From NCBI RefSeq assembly GCF_014873485.1, contig NZ_JADBDT010000001.1, positions 992,001-1,056,000 on the forward strand: a stretch of DNA of 64,000 bases, given 5' to 3'. Position numbers and translations under genes: made by a program. This DNA comes from Sphingopyxis sp. OAS728 (lineage in GTDB: Bacteria > Pseudomonadota > Alphaproteobacteria > Sphingomonadales > Sphingomonadaceae). This document shows positions 47,284-56,617 of this stretch, piece by piece. The notes under the pieces are model-generated. The model saw only the letters and a program-made list of their open reading frames with translations. It did not search any database and was not told where the DNA came from. Numbering within the stretch: the stretch's first letter is position 1; each line of letters starts with the position of its first letter.

Positions 47284-48036
47284 ATGCACATCGGCGCAAG
47301 GCTTCCTGCACTTATTCTCTTTGCGATCATCCTTTTCGGTGGTTTCGGCATAGTGCGGATGGTCTTCGTTCGCCACGATCCCGTTGGGATCTCAGCCATC
47401 GTTGTAGCGCTGGTTTTGGTCGCGATATTCGAGCGTGTTGCAACGTCCCGACATCCTTTGGCCAACAGGGTTATGGGCGTCCCGGCATCGAAATGGCCAA
47501 TAAAGCTCGCAACAGCAGCAAGCGACAGCTTCGAATTTTTCCCGGGGCGCCCGGAGGGCTATGTCGGTTACACCGATTACACTGCAATGAGCGTCGATGT
47601 TAACGACGATCTAGCGGCGAGAAGGCCAGCAGAGCAATATGCGCTTCTTGGTTTCGGGAATGGCTTTCTGCAAAGCATTCGGGACAGAATTGTCGATGTT
47701 GGAGATCGCCGCGTTAATTTCCGTGTCATCAACGCCTCCGCACCATGCCAAGAGTCGATCGGGTGGCTCGCCTATCTCCAACGGTCGGGCACGGACAATG
47801 CAGGGCCGTCCACCGAAAACCTGCACTCTGTGATTCAATCAGTTTCAAAGGACGTCGGCTCGGAAGGGCCAATTACGATGACGTTTTGGAACAAGGTTCA
47901 CAATAAGCAAAGCGAAAGTCTCGACACAAGCGGTACCTCCCTTGCGATGCTCGATGAATGGATGAGCATCTATCAAGCGGCAGTCGCGGAAGGACGGAAA
48001 CAGGCTATCGAAGCGGTCGTTATAACGAACTCCTAA
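47284..48036 (+). CDS. Unknown membrane-anchored protein, low GC
   Basis: A 250-residue protein with two N-terminal hydrophobic segments (LPALILFAIILFGGFGIV and GISAIVVALVLVAIF) and a soluble C-terminal domain of about 190 residues containing EFFPGRPEGYVGYTDYT. No motif is recognised. By eye its base composition is clearly less GC-rich than the surrounding genes and its codon use is more mixed, suggesting recent acquisition. It stands alone, with a 119-base gap before it and a 245-base gap after, and no clear partner. Confidence 0.7.
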   Translation: MHIGARLPALILFAIILFGGFGIVRMVFVRHDPVGISAIVVALVLVAIFERVATSRHPLANRVMGVPASKWPIKLATAASDSFEFFPGRPEGYVGYTDYTAMSVDVNDDLAARRPAEQYALLGFGNGFLQSIRDRIVDVGDRRVNFRVINASAPCQESIGWLAYLQRSGTDNAGPSTENLHSVIQSVSKDVGSEGPITMTFWNKVHNKQSESLDTSGTSLAMLDEWMSIYQAAVAEGRKQAIEAVVITNS

Positions 48037-48281
48037 TTGAGCGTCCGCTTTCCGGAACTTGCCGATGCGAAGCCGGTTGGCCGCTTGCTGCCTGACCGTC
48101 TTCGATCAGCCAAGCGACGATTGCCGCCATTCGAATAATCAGTTCCGGCACTCGCTCAACCCATTCACCGCACCCCTGCTCGGAAACTGGGCGGATAATA
48201 TTGCGAATGGCAATGCAATGCGCAAAAAGGCAATCAGGGTCAGCGGCTTGCGCGAGTTTGCGAGTGCTAAGGGGGACTGCA

Positions 48282-49160
48282 ATGATGACGAACTGGGGAA
48301 CGCGCTTGGTCGCGCTTGCGGCAGTGCTGGTTGCGACACCGGCGACGGCCGAAATGAACTGCTATGAGCCGCAATGGCAACGCTTCGCCGATCCGCAGCT
48401 TGGGGTCGCGCTCGAGGTCAGCACCGACGTGCATCAAAGCTATTCGCTGGACCGCGAGAAATTCGTCAACATCGAAACACGCGAAAGAGCGCGGCCGGGC
48501 AACGAAATCGGCGGCCGTTGCAGCAGCTTCAACTTCAATGTCGTCGATTTCGGCAACAACAGCATCTCCGATGCGGCAGGTCTTTTGAAGGACCACAGCG
48601 ACCGGATCGCGAGCGGCGGCCTCAACGGCTTCAAGGTCATAAGGAATCGGGCGCTGACCTTTCAGGGCCTGCCTGCGCGCGAGGTAATCTTCACCTTCAC
48701 GATCGACTATTTCCATACACCCGCGACGCACCGGTATCTGAGCGTGGCGCGCGACAACAAGCTTTATACCTTCGGCTGGGTCTGGGGCGATGCCGGGGCG
48801 GTTCCAGCCGACTCAGCGCGCGTCTATGATTCGATCCGTTTCACTCCCGTGGCGGCGGATCCTAACGGCCGCTCGCGGGCCATGTTGGAGGATACGATCC
48901 TCCTCTACTGGCTACGCGGCGAATATCCGACGACGATCCACATGTCGCCATCGCTCCGCCAGATCGCCGACCCGAAGCGTGTGGCGGAAAGCAAGTTGGT
49001 CGACGGTTACGGCTATGTGCAGAAGGTCGACTATCTGCGAACCGAGAAGGGCTTCCGGGTCTTTCGTGTCGAGCACAGCAAGGCGATCGTCGACTGGTAT
49101 ACCGCCGACGATGGAAACCAGATTTCGGCCCTGTACTGGAAAAAAGTCCGTGACCTCTGA
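48282..49160 (+). CDS. Exported protein of unknown function
   Basis: A 292-residue protein from ATG 48282, preceded by GGGGGA. A signal peptide is clear (MMTNWGTRLVALAAVLVATP, cleavage after ATA near residue 23); the mature part has only three cysteines. The body reads as an all-beta or mixed fold with many hydrophobic/aromatic strands (FNFNVVDFG, EVIFTFTIDYF, NKLYTFGWVWG). No named domain recognised. It is probably periplasmic. A gene with another unknown follows after 36 bases in the same direction. Confidence 0.75.
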   Translation: MMTNWGTRLVALAAVLVATPATAEMNCYEPQWQRFADPQLGVALEVSTDVHQSYSLDREKFVNIETRERARPGNEIGGRCSSFNFNVVDFGNNSISDAAGLLKDHSDRIASGGLNGFKVIRNRALTFQGLPAREVIFTFTIDYFHTPATHRYLSVARDNKLYTFGWVWGDAGAVPADSARVYDSIRFTPVAADPNGRSRAMLEDTILLYWLRGEYPTTIHMSPSLRQIADPKRVAESKLVDGYGYVQKVDYLRTEKGFRVFRVEHSKAIVDWYTADDGNQISALYWKKVRDL

Positions 49161-49196
49161 CCGAAAGACTCCGCGGGCAGCCGGCCAAACCACCGC

Positions 49197-49688
49197 ATGA
49201 GCGCCGCCGCTACCTACGCCATCATTCCGGCCTTCCTTCGCTTCGACGTCGGCGCGATCGGTCTGGATATGGGCGGCGCCCACGGCGACTATGAGCGGCT
49301 GGAGCGTTACATGTTCGCGCCCTTGAATGCGCTCGCCAGCCAACGGATCACAAGCGCGGCGGGGGTTCTCAACGCGCTGAAAGGAGAACTCGTCATCGCC
49401 GATGCGGCAGAAGACGGCTCTGATTGGAACGGAAGCATCCGCCGAAGTATCTTTGCGAGCAACGGTTCGGACGCGGTCGATTATGTCGTCCAGCTCGACC
49501 TGTCGCCGCTGGCTTTCGACCGCCTCATCGCGCTGATGCAGACCGGGCGGATGTTGTCGCTGCTATCGCTGGATTTCCAGAATATCGACGGCCCGCTGAA
49601 CGAAGATCCGCTCGATCGACCAATCCCTTGGGATGACGTGCAATACCCGCACGTCGCCTTGACAAACTTTACGCTGCGATGGGTTTGA
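49197..49688 (+). CDS. Unknown protein following the exported unknown
   Basis: A 163-residue protein starting MSAAATYAIIPAFLRF, 36 bases after the exported unknown and on the same strand. It has mixed alpha/beta character with no signal peptide or transmembrane segment. Residues about 95-125 (VVQLDLSPLAFDRLIALMQTGR) form one long amphipathic stretch. I recognise no domain. It converges with the amidase gene, with 64 bases between. Confidence 0.6.
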   Translation: MSAAATYAIIPAFLRFDVGAIGLDMGGAHGDYERLERYMFAPLNALASQRITSAAGVLNALKGELVIADAAEDGSDWNGSIRRSIFASNGSDAVDYVVQLDLSPLAFDRLIALMQTGRMLSLLSLDFQNIDGPLNEDPLDRPIPWDDVQYPHVALTNFTLRWV

Positions 49689-49752
49689 CCGTCGATGGCC
49701 GATAACGGACCATCGGCTTTGGGACGGCTATGCCAACAAGCGAACAATTTCA

Positions 49753-51153
49753 TCAATTTCCGGGAAGCGCTCCGACCCAAATCGGCGGGATTCGAGCTTT
49801 CCATTCAAGTGCCGCCTCAAGCTGATATGCCAGTGCCAAGAGCAATGCTTCTCCACCCACGCGGGTCGCGAACTGGATGCCGACGGGAAGGCCCGTGTCG
49901 CTGAATCCGACGGGCAGGCTGATCGCAGGCGTTCCCGCGAAATTGTCGATCCAGCAATAGCCGGCATAGTCGATCAGCGCATCGCGCTGTTCACCCCAGG
50001 CGACGTCGGGGCCGAAGACGCCGATACGCGGGATTTCGTGGCTCAGCGTCGGGGTCATCCAGATATCGATCTGTTCCAGCCGTTCGAGATAGGCGGCGAC
50101 CACATCCTCCATCGCCCCCCAGGCGGCGGCGTAATGCTCGTCGCTCATCGCCTCGCCCGCGGCGATCAGCGTCGCCGAGCGATGCTCGAGGTCGTCGGCG
50201 CGCAGTTCGATGCCGATTTGCTGCGACAACATGCCAAGCCGGCGCGCGAACATGCCCTCCGTAATATCGCCGAGCAGTGTCATTGCAGCGGGGCCGTCGA
50301 AGGGCAGCGCAGCGTCGGACACATGGTGGCCGAACCGGTCGAGCAAGGCGACCGCTTCGCCAAAAACGCGCGCGACGCTGGCGTCGGGCGCGGCGCCGGT
50401 GCGCATCACCGCGCTATACGCGTGGATGCGCAGCCGATGCTCGACCGGCCGGTCGACCAGCTCAACCGGCAGCAGGCAGGCGGCGTCGTGCGTCTGGGTC
50501 GCCGCCAGCCACGCCGCGGTGTCGCGCACCGTGCGACTGACGCAGCCGTTGACGGTCAGGTCGGTGATCGCGCGAAACGCCTCTTCGCCCGCATTACGCC
50601 CGCGCGACGGCTTGAGCCCGACGAGCCCGCACGGCGCGGCGCCATGGCGGATCGAGCCGAGCCCGTCGCTGGCGTGCGCGACCGGCACCACCCCCGCGGC
50701 AACCGCCGCCGCGCCGCCGCCCGACGAACCGCCGGGGGTGTGGTCAAGGCTCCAAGGGTTGCGCGTCGGGCCGATCAGCGGCGACTCGGTCACCGCATTG
50801 AGCCCGAGTTCGGGCATCGAAGATCGCGCGATCGAGATCGGCCCCGCCTTGCCGATCGCCTGCGCATAGGGCGCATCGGCGGGCGCGATGAAATCGCGGA
50901 GCGCGGCCGACCCGAAGGCGGCGGGCAGCCCCTTTTCGGGCAGCATGTCCTTGATCAGCGTCGGGATGCCCGCCAGCGGGCCCGGGCGGGGCGCCGCTGC
51001 CTGCTCGCGCGCGCGGCCGTAATTGCGAAAGGCGATGAAATTGAGCTGCGGATTGACCGCCTCGGCGCGCTCGATGGCCTGCTCGACCAGCGCGGCAGCG
51101 GTCGTGCGCTCGTCGGCGAGCGCTTCGCGCATCGCCACCATGTCCGTCATCAT
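49753..51153 (-). CDS. Amidase, amidase-signature family
   Basis: A 466-residue amidase with the Ser-cisSer-Lys triad: Lys68 (PTLIKDM), the cis-Ser in GGSSGGGAAA (S143/S144) and the nucleophile Ser167 (SDGLGSIRHGA). It hydrolyses a carboxamide, probably in the cytoplasm (no signal peptide). The start is ATG 51153 after AGGAGA; it overlaps the MFS stop by 4 bases (ATGA), so the two form one unit. Subfamily specificity (glutamyl, aryl-acyl or 6-aminohexanoate-type) cannot be told. It is the last gene of the cluster that also holds an esterase and a TonB receptor. Confidence 0.93.
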   Translation of the reverse strand: MMTDMVAMREALADERTTAAALVEQAIERAEAVNPQLNFIAFRNYGRAREQAAAPRPGPLAGIPTLIKDMLPEKGLPAAFGSAALRDFIAPADAPYAQAIGKAGPISIARSSMPELGLNAVTESPLIGPTRNPWSLDHTPGGSSGGGAAAVAAGVVPVAHASDGLGSIRHGAAPCGLVGLKPSRGRNAGEEAFRAITDLTVNGCVSRTVRDTAAWLAATQTHDAACLLPVELVDRPVEHRLRIHAYSAVMRTGAAPDASVARVFGEAVALLDRFGHHVSDAALPFDGPAAMTLLGDITEGMFARRLGMLSQQIGIELRADDLEHRSATLIAAGEAMSDEHYAAAWGAMEDVVAAYLERLEQIDIWMTPTLSHEIPRIGVFGPDVAWGEQRDALIDYAGYCWIDNFAGTPAISLPVGFSDTGLPVGIQFATRVGGEALLLALAYQLEAALEWKARIPPIWVGALPGN

Positions 51154-52502
51154 ATCGTCTCCTGCGAAGGCCGCGGGCGGATCGCGCGCAGCGTAGCGGC
51201 ATAGGGCGTCGGCGCGAGCATCATCAGCACAGCCGAGAGAATCAGCGAAGGGAGGCTGACAACCGCGATCGCCTGCAGCATGCCGCGCGGCCCGTCGAAC
51301 AGCCCTGACAGCGCACCAATCGCGAGCGGCGAAGCGGCGAGCGCGAGCGCGTTGACGATGCCGAGCAACGCAAGCACGCGCGAGCGCAGCGCCGGCGGCG
51401 CCAGATTCTGGAGCACGCCGGGCATCAACGACGAAGCCGCAATACCGAGCGCGCCCTGCACCCCCGCCACGAGATAGGCCTGCAGGGGCGAGGCGGTGAA
51501 GGGAAGCAGCGCGGCGGGAAGCGGGGTCAGCGCGACGAAGATCGCGGCGACGCGGAGCGGGTCGAGTTCGGCGTCGCGGCGCCGGAGCCTGAGCAGCGCA
51601 GGCGCGAGCAGGACGCCTGCCAAGGTCGCGACCGTGATTGCGGTGCCCAGTCCTACCCCGACACTCGCCGGGTCGATCCCGAACGCGCGCGGCAGTGCAA
51701 GCGGAAACCACATCACGCCCGAGGTCATTGCAACCGCCATCGCGAAGATCGACCCGAAGACACAGGCGAGCGTGCGCCAATGCGCGCGCGCATAAGGCAG
51801 GAAGTCGCGCGATGCGTCCGATTCGGCCTCGGCCCCTGCGTCCGCCGCCGCAATTTTCGCCACCGGCATCGTCAGCACCAGCAGGAAGAAGAGCGGCCCC
51901 GGCAAGGCTATGAGCATCATCGCGATCCGCCAGCTGTCGACCCCGGCGAGCCACGCCGGCAACACGTCTGGCGCGGTTGCAAGCCACTGCAACAAAGCAC
52001 CGCCGAGCGCCATGCCCAGGCCCGCGCCGAGCAGCGAGCCGCCGTAGAAAATGAAGTTGGCGGTATTGCGCTGCCGCTCGGGGAAGAGGTCGGGGATCAG
52101 CGCGAATACGATCGGCGCGAGCCCCGCCTCGCCGATCGCGATGCCGATCGTCGCCACGAAAAGCCCGCCGAAGCTGTCCTGGAACGCGCTGAGCCCGGTC
52201 GCGATCGACCAGCAGGCCACGCCGAGCGCGAGGATCAGGCGGCGCCCGTAGCGGTCGGCGAGCCAGCCCATCGGATAGCTCGCGACGCTGGCGAAAACCG
52301 CCATGCCGAGCCCCTGCAGCAGGCCGAGCTGCCAGTCGCTGAAACCGAGCGTCGCCTGCAACGACGGCGCGATCAGGCTGAGCATCTGGCGCACGACGAA
52401 GGCGAAGAGCGTCGTCATCAGCAGCACGCCCAGCCCGTACCAGGCCCACACCGCCGCGCGAGGTGATTCGCCGTTGAAAGCCTTTGCTGCTGCGCTGTCC
52501 AT
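51150..52502 (-). CDS. MFS transporter in the amidase/esterase cluster
   Basis: A 450-residue, 12-helix carrier. The family motif A is MGWLADRYGRRLILALG between helices 2 and 3, preceded by WQLGLLQGLGMAVFASVASY as in the Spinster-like or aromatic-acid porters often found beside TonB receptors in sphingomonads. The C-terminal half carries MPGVLQNLAPPALRSRVLAL. It is translationally coupled to the amidase and probably imports the amidase substrate or exports its product, which is inferred from context. Confidence 0.9.
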   Translation of the reverse strand: MDSAAAKAFNGESPRAAVWAWYGLGVLLMTTLFAFVVRQMLSLIAPSLQATLGFSDWQLGLLQGLGMAVFASVASYPMGWLADRYGRRLILALGVACWSIATGLSAFQDSFGGLFVATIGIAIGEAGLAPIVFALIPDLFPERQRNTANFIFYGGSLLGAGLGMALGGALLQWLATAPDVLPAWLAGVDSWRIAMMLIALPGPLFFLLVLTMPVAKIAAADAGAEAESDASRDFLPYARAHWRTLACVFGSIFAMAVAMTSGVMWFPLALPRAFGIDPASVGVGLGTAITVATLAGVLLAPALLRLRRRDAELDPLRVAAIFVALTPLPAALLPFTASPLQAYLVAGVQGALGIAASSLMPGVLQNLAPPALRSRVLALLGIVNALALAASPLAIGALSGLFDGPRGMLQAIAVVSLPSLILSAVLMMLAPTPYAATLRAIRPRPSQETI

Positions 52503-52557
52503 GTCGCTCTCCCGACCGATTGCTTGGTTTCATATAAACAAGTTGACTTTATTGTAA

Positions 52558-53505
52558 ATGGAGTCGATGAAGATATCGCACGACGGGACGGGACTCAGCG
52601 CGAACGGCGCCGGTCCAGCTTGGAGACAATCGATGGCCTTTTCGGTTCGCGCGTCGCTGGAACAATTCGCCCTGCCCCATCCGTCGGGCGAAGGGCAGCT
52701 GACGATCAGCGTCGCCTCGCCGGCGGTCCCTGCCCCCGATGCCGCCGTGCCCGTGCTCACCGTCGTCGACGGCGACATGTTGTTCGGCCTCGCCGCCGAG
52801 ACCGCACGCGCGGTGTCGAGCGTCGCAGCCTTTCCCGCGCATTATGTCGTCGGCATCGCCTACGACGCCGACTATGCCGAATTCCTCAAGCGGCGCACCG
52901 CCGACCTGACCCCGCCGATCGGCGCCGAGGCGCTCGCCAAGCTTGGCGGGATGGGCGCGGCGATCGGCAGTGCGCAAGGCGGCGGCGCCGACGCCTTCCT
53001 CCCCTTTCTGACAGAGACGCTGCGCCCCGCAATCGCCGAGCGCCATCCCGTGACGGCCAGCGGCCCTCAAATCCTCTACGGCCATTCGCTTGGCGGGCTG
53101 TTCACGGCACATGCCTTGCTCACTCGCCCCGACAGCTTCGACGCCTTCATCGTCAGCAGCCCATCGCTGTGGTGGAACGATTTCGCCATCCTCGGCGAAC
53201 TGCCCGGCTTCAAAGAGCGCCTCGCCGCCCTGCCCCGCCGGCCGCGCGTCTTCGTCGACGTCGGTGCGCGCGAGCAGGACTTACCGGCCAGCGTGCCCGA
53301 AGGCCTGGGCGTGACACTCGAGGAAGCGCAGGCGCAGATCCGAAACGCACGCATGGTCGATGCGGCGCGCGAATTCGCCGACGCGCTGCGCGGCGCGGGC
53401 GTGACCGCGCTGCACCACATCGCCTTCGCGCACGACGACCATGTTTCGGCCGCACCCGCTGCGCTGCTGCATGGTATGCGCTTCGCGCTCGGACGCGACC
53501 ATTGA
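52558..53505 (+). CDS. Alpha/beta hydrolase, esterase D/BesA-IroE-like (PF00756)
   Basis: A 315-residue hydrolase. The nucleophile elbow is GHSLGGLFT (Ser), and the triad His is in HDDHVSAAP; QILYGHSLGG and FIVSSPSLWWN are the arrangement of putative esterases of the BesA/IroE family, which open cyclic trilactone siderophores. Substrate class by family is siderophores or other esters. No signal peptide. It is divergent from the MFS/amidase genes (55-base gap) and is followed after 36 bases by a TonB receptor, consistent with handling an imported ester. Start choice (52558 against 52567) is uncertain. Confidence 0.88.
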   Translation: MESMKISHDGTGLSANGAGPAWRQSMAFSVRASLEQFALPHPSGEGQLTISVASPAVPAPDAAVPVLTVVDGDMLFGLAAETARAVSSVAAFPAHYVVGIAYDADYAEFLKRRTADLTPPIGAEALAKLGGMGAAIGSAQGGGADAFLPFLTETLRPAIAERHPVTASGPQILYGHSLGGLFTAHALLTRPDSFDAFIVSSPSLWWNDFAILGELPGFKERLAALPRRPRVFVDVGAREQDLPASVPEGLGVTLEEAQAQIRNARMVDAAREFADALRGAGVTALHHIAFAHDDHVSAAPAALLHGMRFALGRDH

Positions 53506-53541
53506 ACTTCGAGCCATAAGATATTGATGAGGGGAATGATT

Positions 53542-55770
53542 ATGCGACACCTGACCAAAGCCCTCGGCGGCACCGCCATGATGCTCGCGCTGGCCGCGCC
53601 GGCCATGGCGCAAGCGCAGGGCAGCGAAGCGAGCCCGGGCGACGAGATCGTCGTCACCGCGCAGAAGCGAACCCAGTCGCTGATCGATGTCGCACAATCG
53701 GTCTCGGTGGTGTCCGAAGCGACGCTCGAGGCGCAGGGCGCGACGGGCTTCGTCGACTATCTCAAGAATGTCCCCAGCCTCCAGCTCGTCCAGGGCACGC
53801 CGGGCCAGGGCCGGCTCGTGCTGCGCGGCATCAACACCGGCGGCGTCGCGTCGACCGTCGCGGTCTATCTCGACGAAACCCCCTTCGGGTCGAGCACCGG
53901 CCTCGCCAACGGCTCCGAACTCGCGGGCGACTTCGACAGCTTCGACATCGCGCGGATCGAGGTGCTGCGTGGCCCGCAGGGCACGCTCTATGGCGCGAGT
54001 TCATTGGGCGGCCTGCTCAAATTCGTGACCAACGCGCCTTCGACGGCGGGTTTCGAGGCCAAGGCGCTCGGCGGCGCCGAATTCACCGACGGCGGCGACG
54101 CCTCCTACCGCGGTGCGGCGATGGTGAATGTGCCGCTCGGCGAAACGCTCGCCTTCCGCGCCTCGGGGTCGTACCGCAAGCAGGGCGGCTATATCGACAG
54201 CGTCGGCACCGCGGGCTCGAACCTGCGCAGCAACATCAACGATTTCGAAAATTACGGCGGCCGCGCCTCGCTGCTCTGGGAGCCTGTTAGCGGCACCAAG
54301 GTGCGGCTGAGCGCGCTGTTCCAAAATCTCTATGTCGACGCGCCAAGCATCGTCGAGGCTGACGCCGCGACGCTGAAGCCGCTTTATGACGGCCTCACGC
54401 AATCGGAATATATCCCGACCTTCAGCGACGTGAAATACCGGCTCTATAACGCGACGATCGACCATGATTTCGGCGGCGTGACGCTGACCTCGGCGACGAG
54501 CTATAGCCAGCAACTCCAGTCGTTCCGCGCCGACTACACCGCCAATCTGTCGGCGGTGCTCGGTGGTCCTTACGTCTATTTCGACCAGCAGACCGAGAAC
54601 CGCAAATGGACGCAGGAACTACGCCTCGCGTCAAACGGCGGCGACTTCATCGAATGGCTGGTCGGCGGCTATTACACCCACGAAAAGGGCCGAATCTTCC
54701 AGAATCTCAAGACCGCGGTGCCGGGGACGCCGGGCGTACTGACCCCGATCGACCTGCCCTTCGAACTCGCGGTGTTCAACCTCGACTCGCGCTACGAGGA
54801 GGTCGCGGGTTTCGCCAATGCCACGCTCCACCTTGCGCCCTGGTTCGATATCGACCTCGGCGGGCGCTACAGCCACAACAGCCAGCGCGCGGCGCAGGTC
54901 ACCGACGGTATTCTTCTGGGCACTGCGGTGATCGACGGGCTCCACTCCTCGGACAATGTTTTCACCTGGTCGGTCGCACCCAAGGTCAAATTCGGGCGGC
55001 AGGCGTCGCTCTATGCGCGCGTCGCCAAGGGCTATCGCCCCGGCGGCCCGAACGTCATCCCGATCGGCTCGCCGCCGGGCACCCCGACGACCTTCGACCC
55101 CGACACGGTCACCAGCTACGAAATCGGCTTCAAGGGCGATACCGACGACCGCAGCGCCTCCATCGAGGCCGCAATCTATCATATCGACTGGACGAACATC
55201 CAGCTCGCGGCAGTGGTCAACGGCTTCGGGGTCAACGTCAACGGCGCGAGCGCCAAGGTGGACGGCGCCGAAATCGCCGCGACGCTGCGCCCGGTCGCCG
55301 GGCTCACCGCGTCGATCAGCTTCGCCTATAACGACGCACGGCTCAGCGGCGACACCGATCCGGTCGCGGTCGGCGCGGTCAAGGGCGATCCCCTGCCCTT
55401 CACGCCGAAATATGCGGTCAACGCCAACGCCGATTACCAATGGGATTTGGGCGGCGACGTCAGCGCATCGCTCGGCGCGTCGATCCGCTCGGTCTCGCGC
55501 CAGACCGGCGGGTTCGATCCCGCCTATCTCGCCACCTTCGGCCGCTTCCCGCGCATCCGCGCGCATGAGGTGATCGACCTGCGCGCCGGGCTCGACTTCG
55601 GGCGCTATGCGATCAATGCCTATGTCAGCAACCTCACCAATTCGGGCGGGATTACGTCGACGCAGGCGCTGCTCGGCGTCGCGGGGCTGCCGCGCAACCC
55701 CAATGGCGCGCTCGGCACCGGAGTGGTGCGGCCGCGCACCATCGGGGTCAACGCGACCGTCAGCTTCTAA
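53542..55770 (+). CDS. TonB-dependent outer-membrane receptor
   Basis: 742 residues from ATG 53542, chosen because GAGGGGA sits at proper spacing; ATGs at 53527 and 53536 are alternatives. Signal peptide MRHLTKALGGTAMMLAL, cleaved after AMAQA, then TonB box DEIVVTAQKRTQ and plug with VLRGINTGGVASTVAVYLDE and EVLRGPQGTLYGASSLGG. The barrel follows to the terminal VNATVSF with final Phe. It takes up an unknown ligand. It follows the esterase gene by 36 bases and precedes the TetR gene by 13; the three form one unit, and the ligand is likely an ester or amide conjugate opened by the neighbouring hydrolases. Confidence 0.95.
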   Translation: MRHLTKALGGTAMMLALAAPAMAQAQGSEASPGDEIVVTAQKRTQSLIDVAQSVSVVSEATLEAQGATGFVDYLKNVPSLQLVQGTPGQGRLVLRGINTGGVASTVAVYLDETPFGSSTGLANGSELAGDFDSFDIARIEVLRGPQGTLYGASSLGGLLKFVTNAPSTAGFEAKALGGAEFTDGGDASYRGAAMVNVPLGETLAFRASGSYRKQGGYIDSVGTAGSNLRSNINDFENYGGRASLLWEPVSGTKVRLSALFQNLYVDAPSIVEADAATLKPLYDGLTQSEYIPTFSDVKYRLYNATIDHDFGGVTLTSATSYSQQLQSFRADYTANLSAVLGGPYVYFDQQTENRKWTQELRLASNGGDFIEWLVGGYYTHEKGRIFQNLKTAVPGTPGVLTPIDLPFELAVFNLDSRYEEVAGFANATLHLAPWFDIDLGGRYSHNSQRAAQVTDGILLGTAVIDGLHSSDNVFTWSVAPKVKFGRQASLYARVAKGYRPGGPNVIPIGSPPGTPTTFDPDTVTSYEIGFKGDTDDRSASIEAAIYHIDWTNIQLAAVVNGFGVNVNGASAKVDGAEIAATLRPVAGLTASISFAYNDARLSGDTDPVAVGAVKGDPLPFTPKYAVNANADYQWDLGGDVSASLGASIRSVSRQTGGFDPAYLATFGRFPRIRAHEVIDLRAGLDFGRYAINAYVSNLTNSGGITSTQALLGVAGLPRNPNGALGTGVVRPRTIGVNATVSF

Positions 55771-55783
55771 AGGCCGCTCGCCT

Positions 55784-56437
55784 ATGCCCGTTCCCGACGC
55801 TATCGACGAAAGTCGCATGTCGACGACGATCGCCAAACCCCGCCGCAGCCAGGCCGACCGCAGCGCCGCCACGCGCGCCAAGGTGCTGGCGGCGGCGCGC
55901 GACGTGCTCTGCGCGCAGGGCTATTCGGGCGCGACGATGCACGCGATCCGCGACGCCGCGGGGATGAGCCTCGGCGCGATCCAGCACCAGTTCCCGACCA
56001 AGGCAAAGATCATGGCCGCGGTCGCCGCCGAATTCGCCGCCTATCGCACGCGCGTCTACACCGAGGCGATCCGTGCCGGCGCGACCCCGCGGCAGTCGAT
56101 GGAAAATCTGATCGACGCCAATTTCCGGATGGTCAGTCGTCCCGAAATGGCTGCCGTGCTCGAAATCCACCTCGCGCGGCGTAACGACCCCGACCTCGAG
56201 CAAGAGGTCGGCCCCGGCACGCGGCGCTTCGACCGGCGCGTCCGCCTGTGGGGCCATTTCATCCTCAGCGCTGCGGGCATCGACAACGACAAGGCGTATC
56301 AGAGCCTTCAACTCCTCAACAATGCGGTTACGCGCGGGCTGACCGTCGAATATATCCGCAACCCCGATATGGGCCTGATCGAGCGATCGGTAGAGGTGTG
56401 GAAAAAACAGATGCTCGACTTGGTGTTCGGTCCCTGA
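55784..56437 (+). CDS. TetR-family transcriptional regulator
   Basis: 217 residues from ATG 55784 (ATG 55817 is an alternative). Helix-turn-helix: ATRAKVLAAARDVLCAQGYS, then MHAIRDAAGMSLGAIQHQF with the recognition helix at its end. The ligand domain is of the AcrR/TetR_C type. It lies 13 bases after the TonB receptor, so it is probably cotranscribed and controls the esterase-receptor unit and the divergent MFS-amidase pair. Confidence 0.92.
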   Translation: MPVPDAIDESRMSTTIAKPRRSQADRSAATRAKVLAAARDVLCAQGYSGATMHAIRDAAGMSLGAIQHQFPTKAKIMAAVAAEFAAYRTRVYTEAIRAGATPRQSMENLIDANFRMVSRPEMAAVLEIHLARRNDPDLEQEVGPGTRRFDRRVRLWGHFILSAAGIDNDKAYQSLQLLNNAVTRGLTVEYIRNPDMGLIERSVEVWKKQMLDLVFGP

Positions 56438-56617
56438 CGGCCGGTTGATGCGCGCCGCGCATCGGCGCCCGCGTCCGCATAGCGCGGTACGCTGGTGGCG
56501 TGCTTCGGCCTTTTACCCCCCTGCTTTCCATCCCCTCCCCGCCCGCAATAACCGGTGGGGACCGTCCGCCCCCGGCTGTCGAGCTCGGAAAAGTCGGCGC
56601 GCATCTCGAACTGCGAA

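Noticed and set aside
51150..52533. Amidase extended upstream into one 926-codon protein
   Set aside because: The extra N-terminal region is an out-of-frame shadow of the MFS gene; amidase has its own ribosome site at 51153 and the MFS frame has proper helices.
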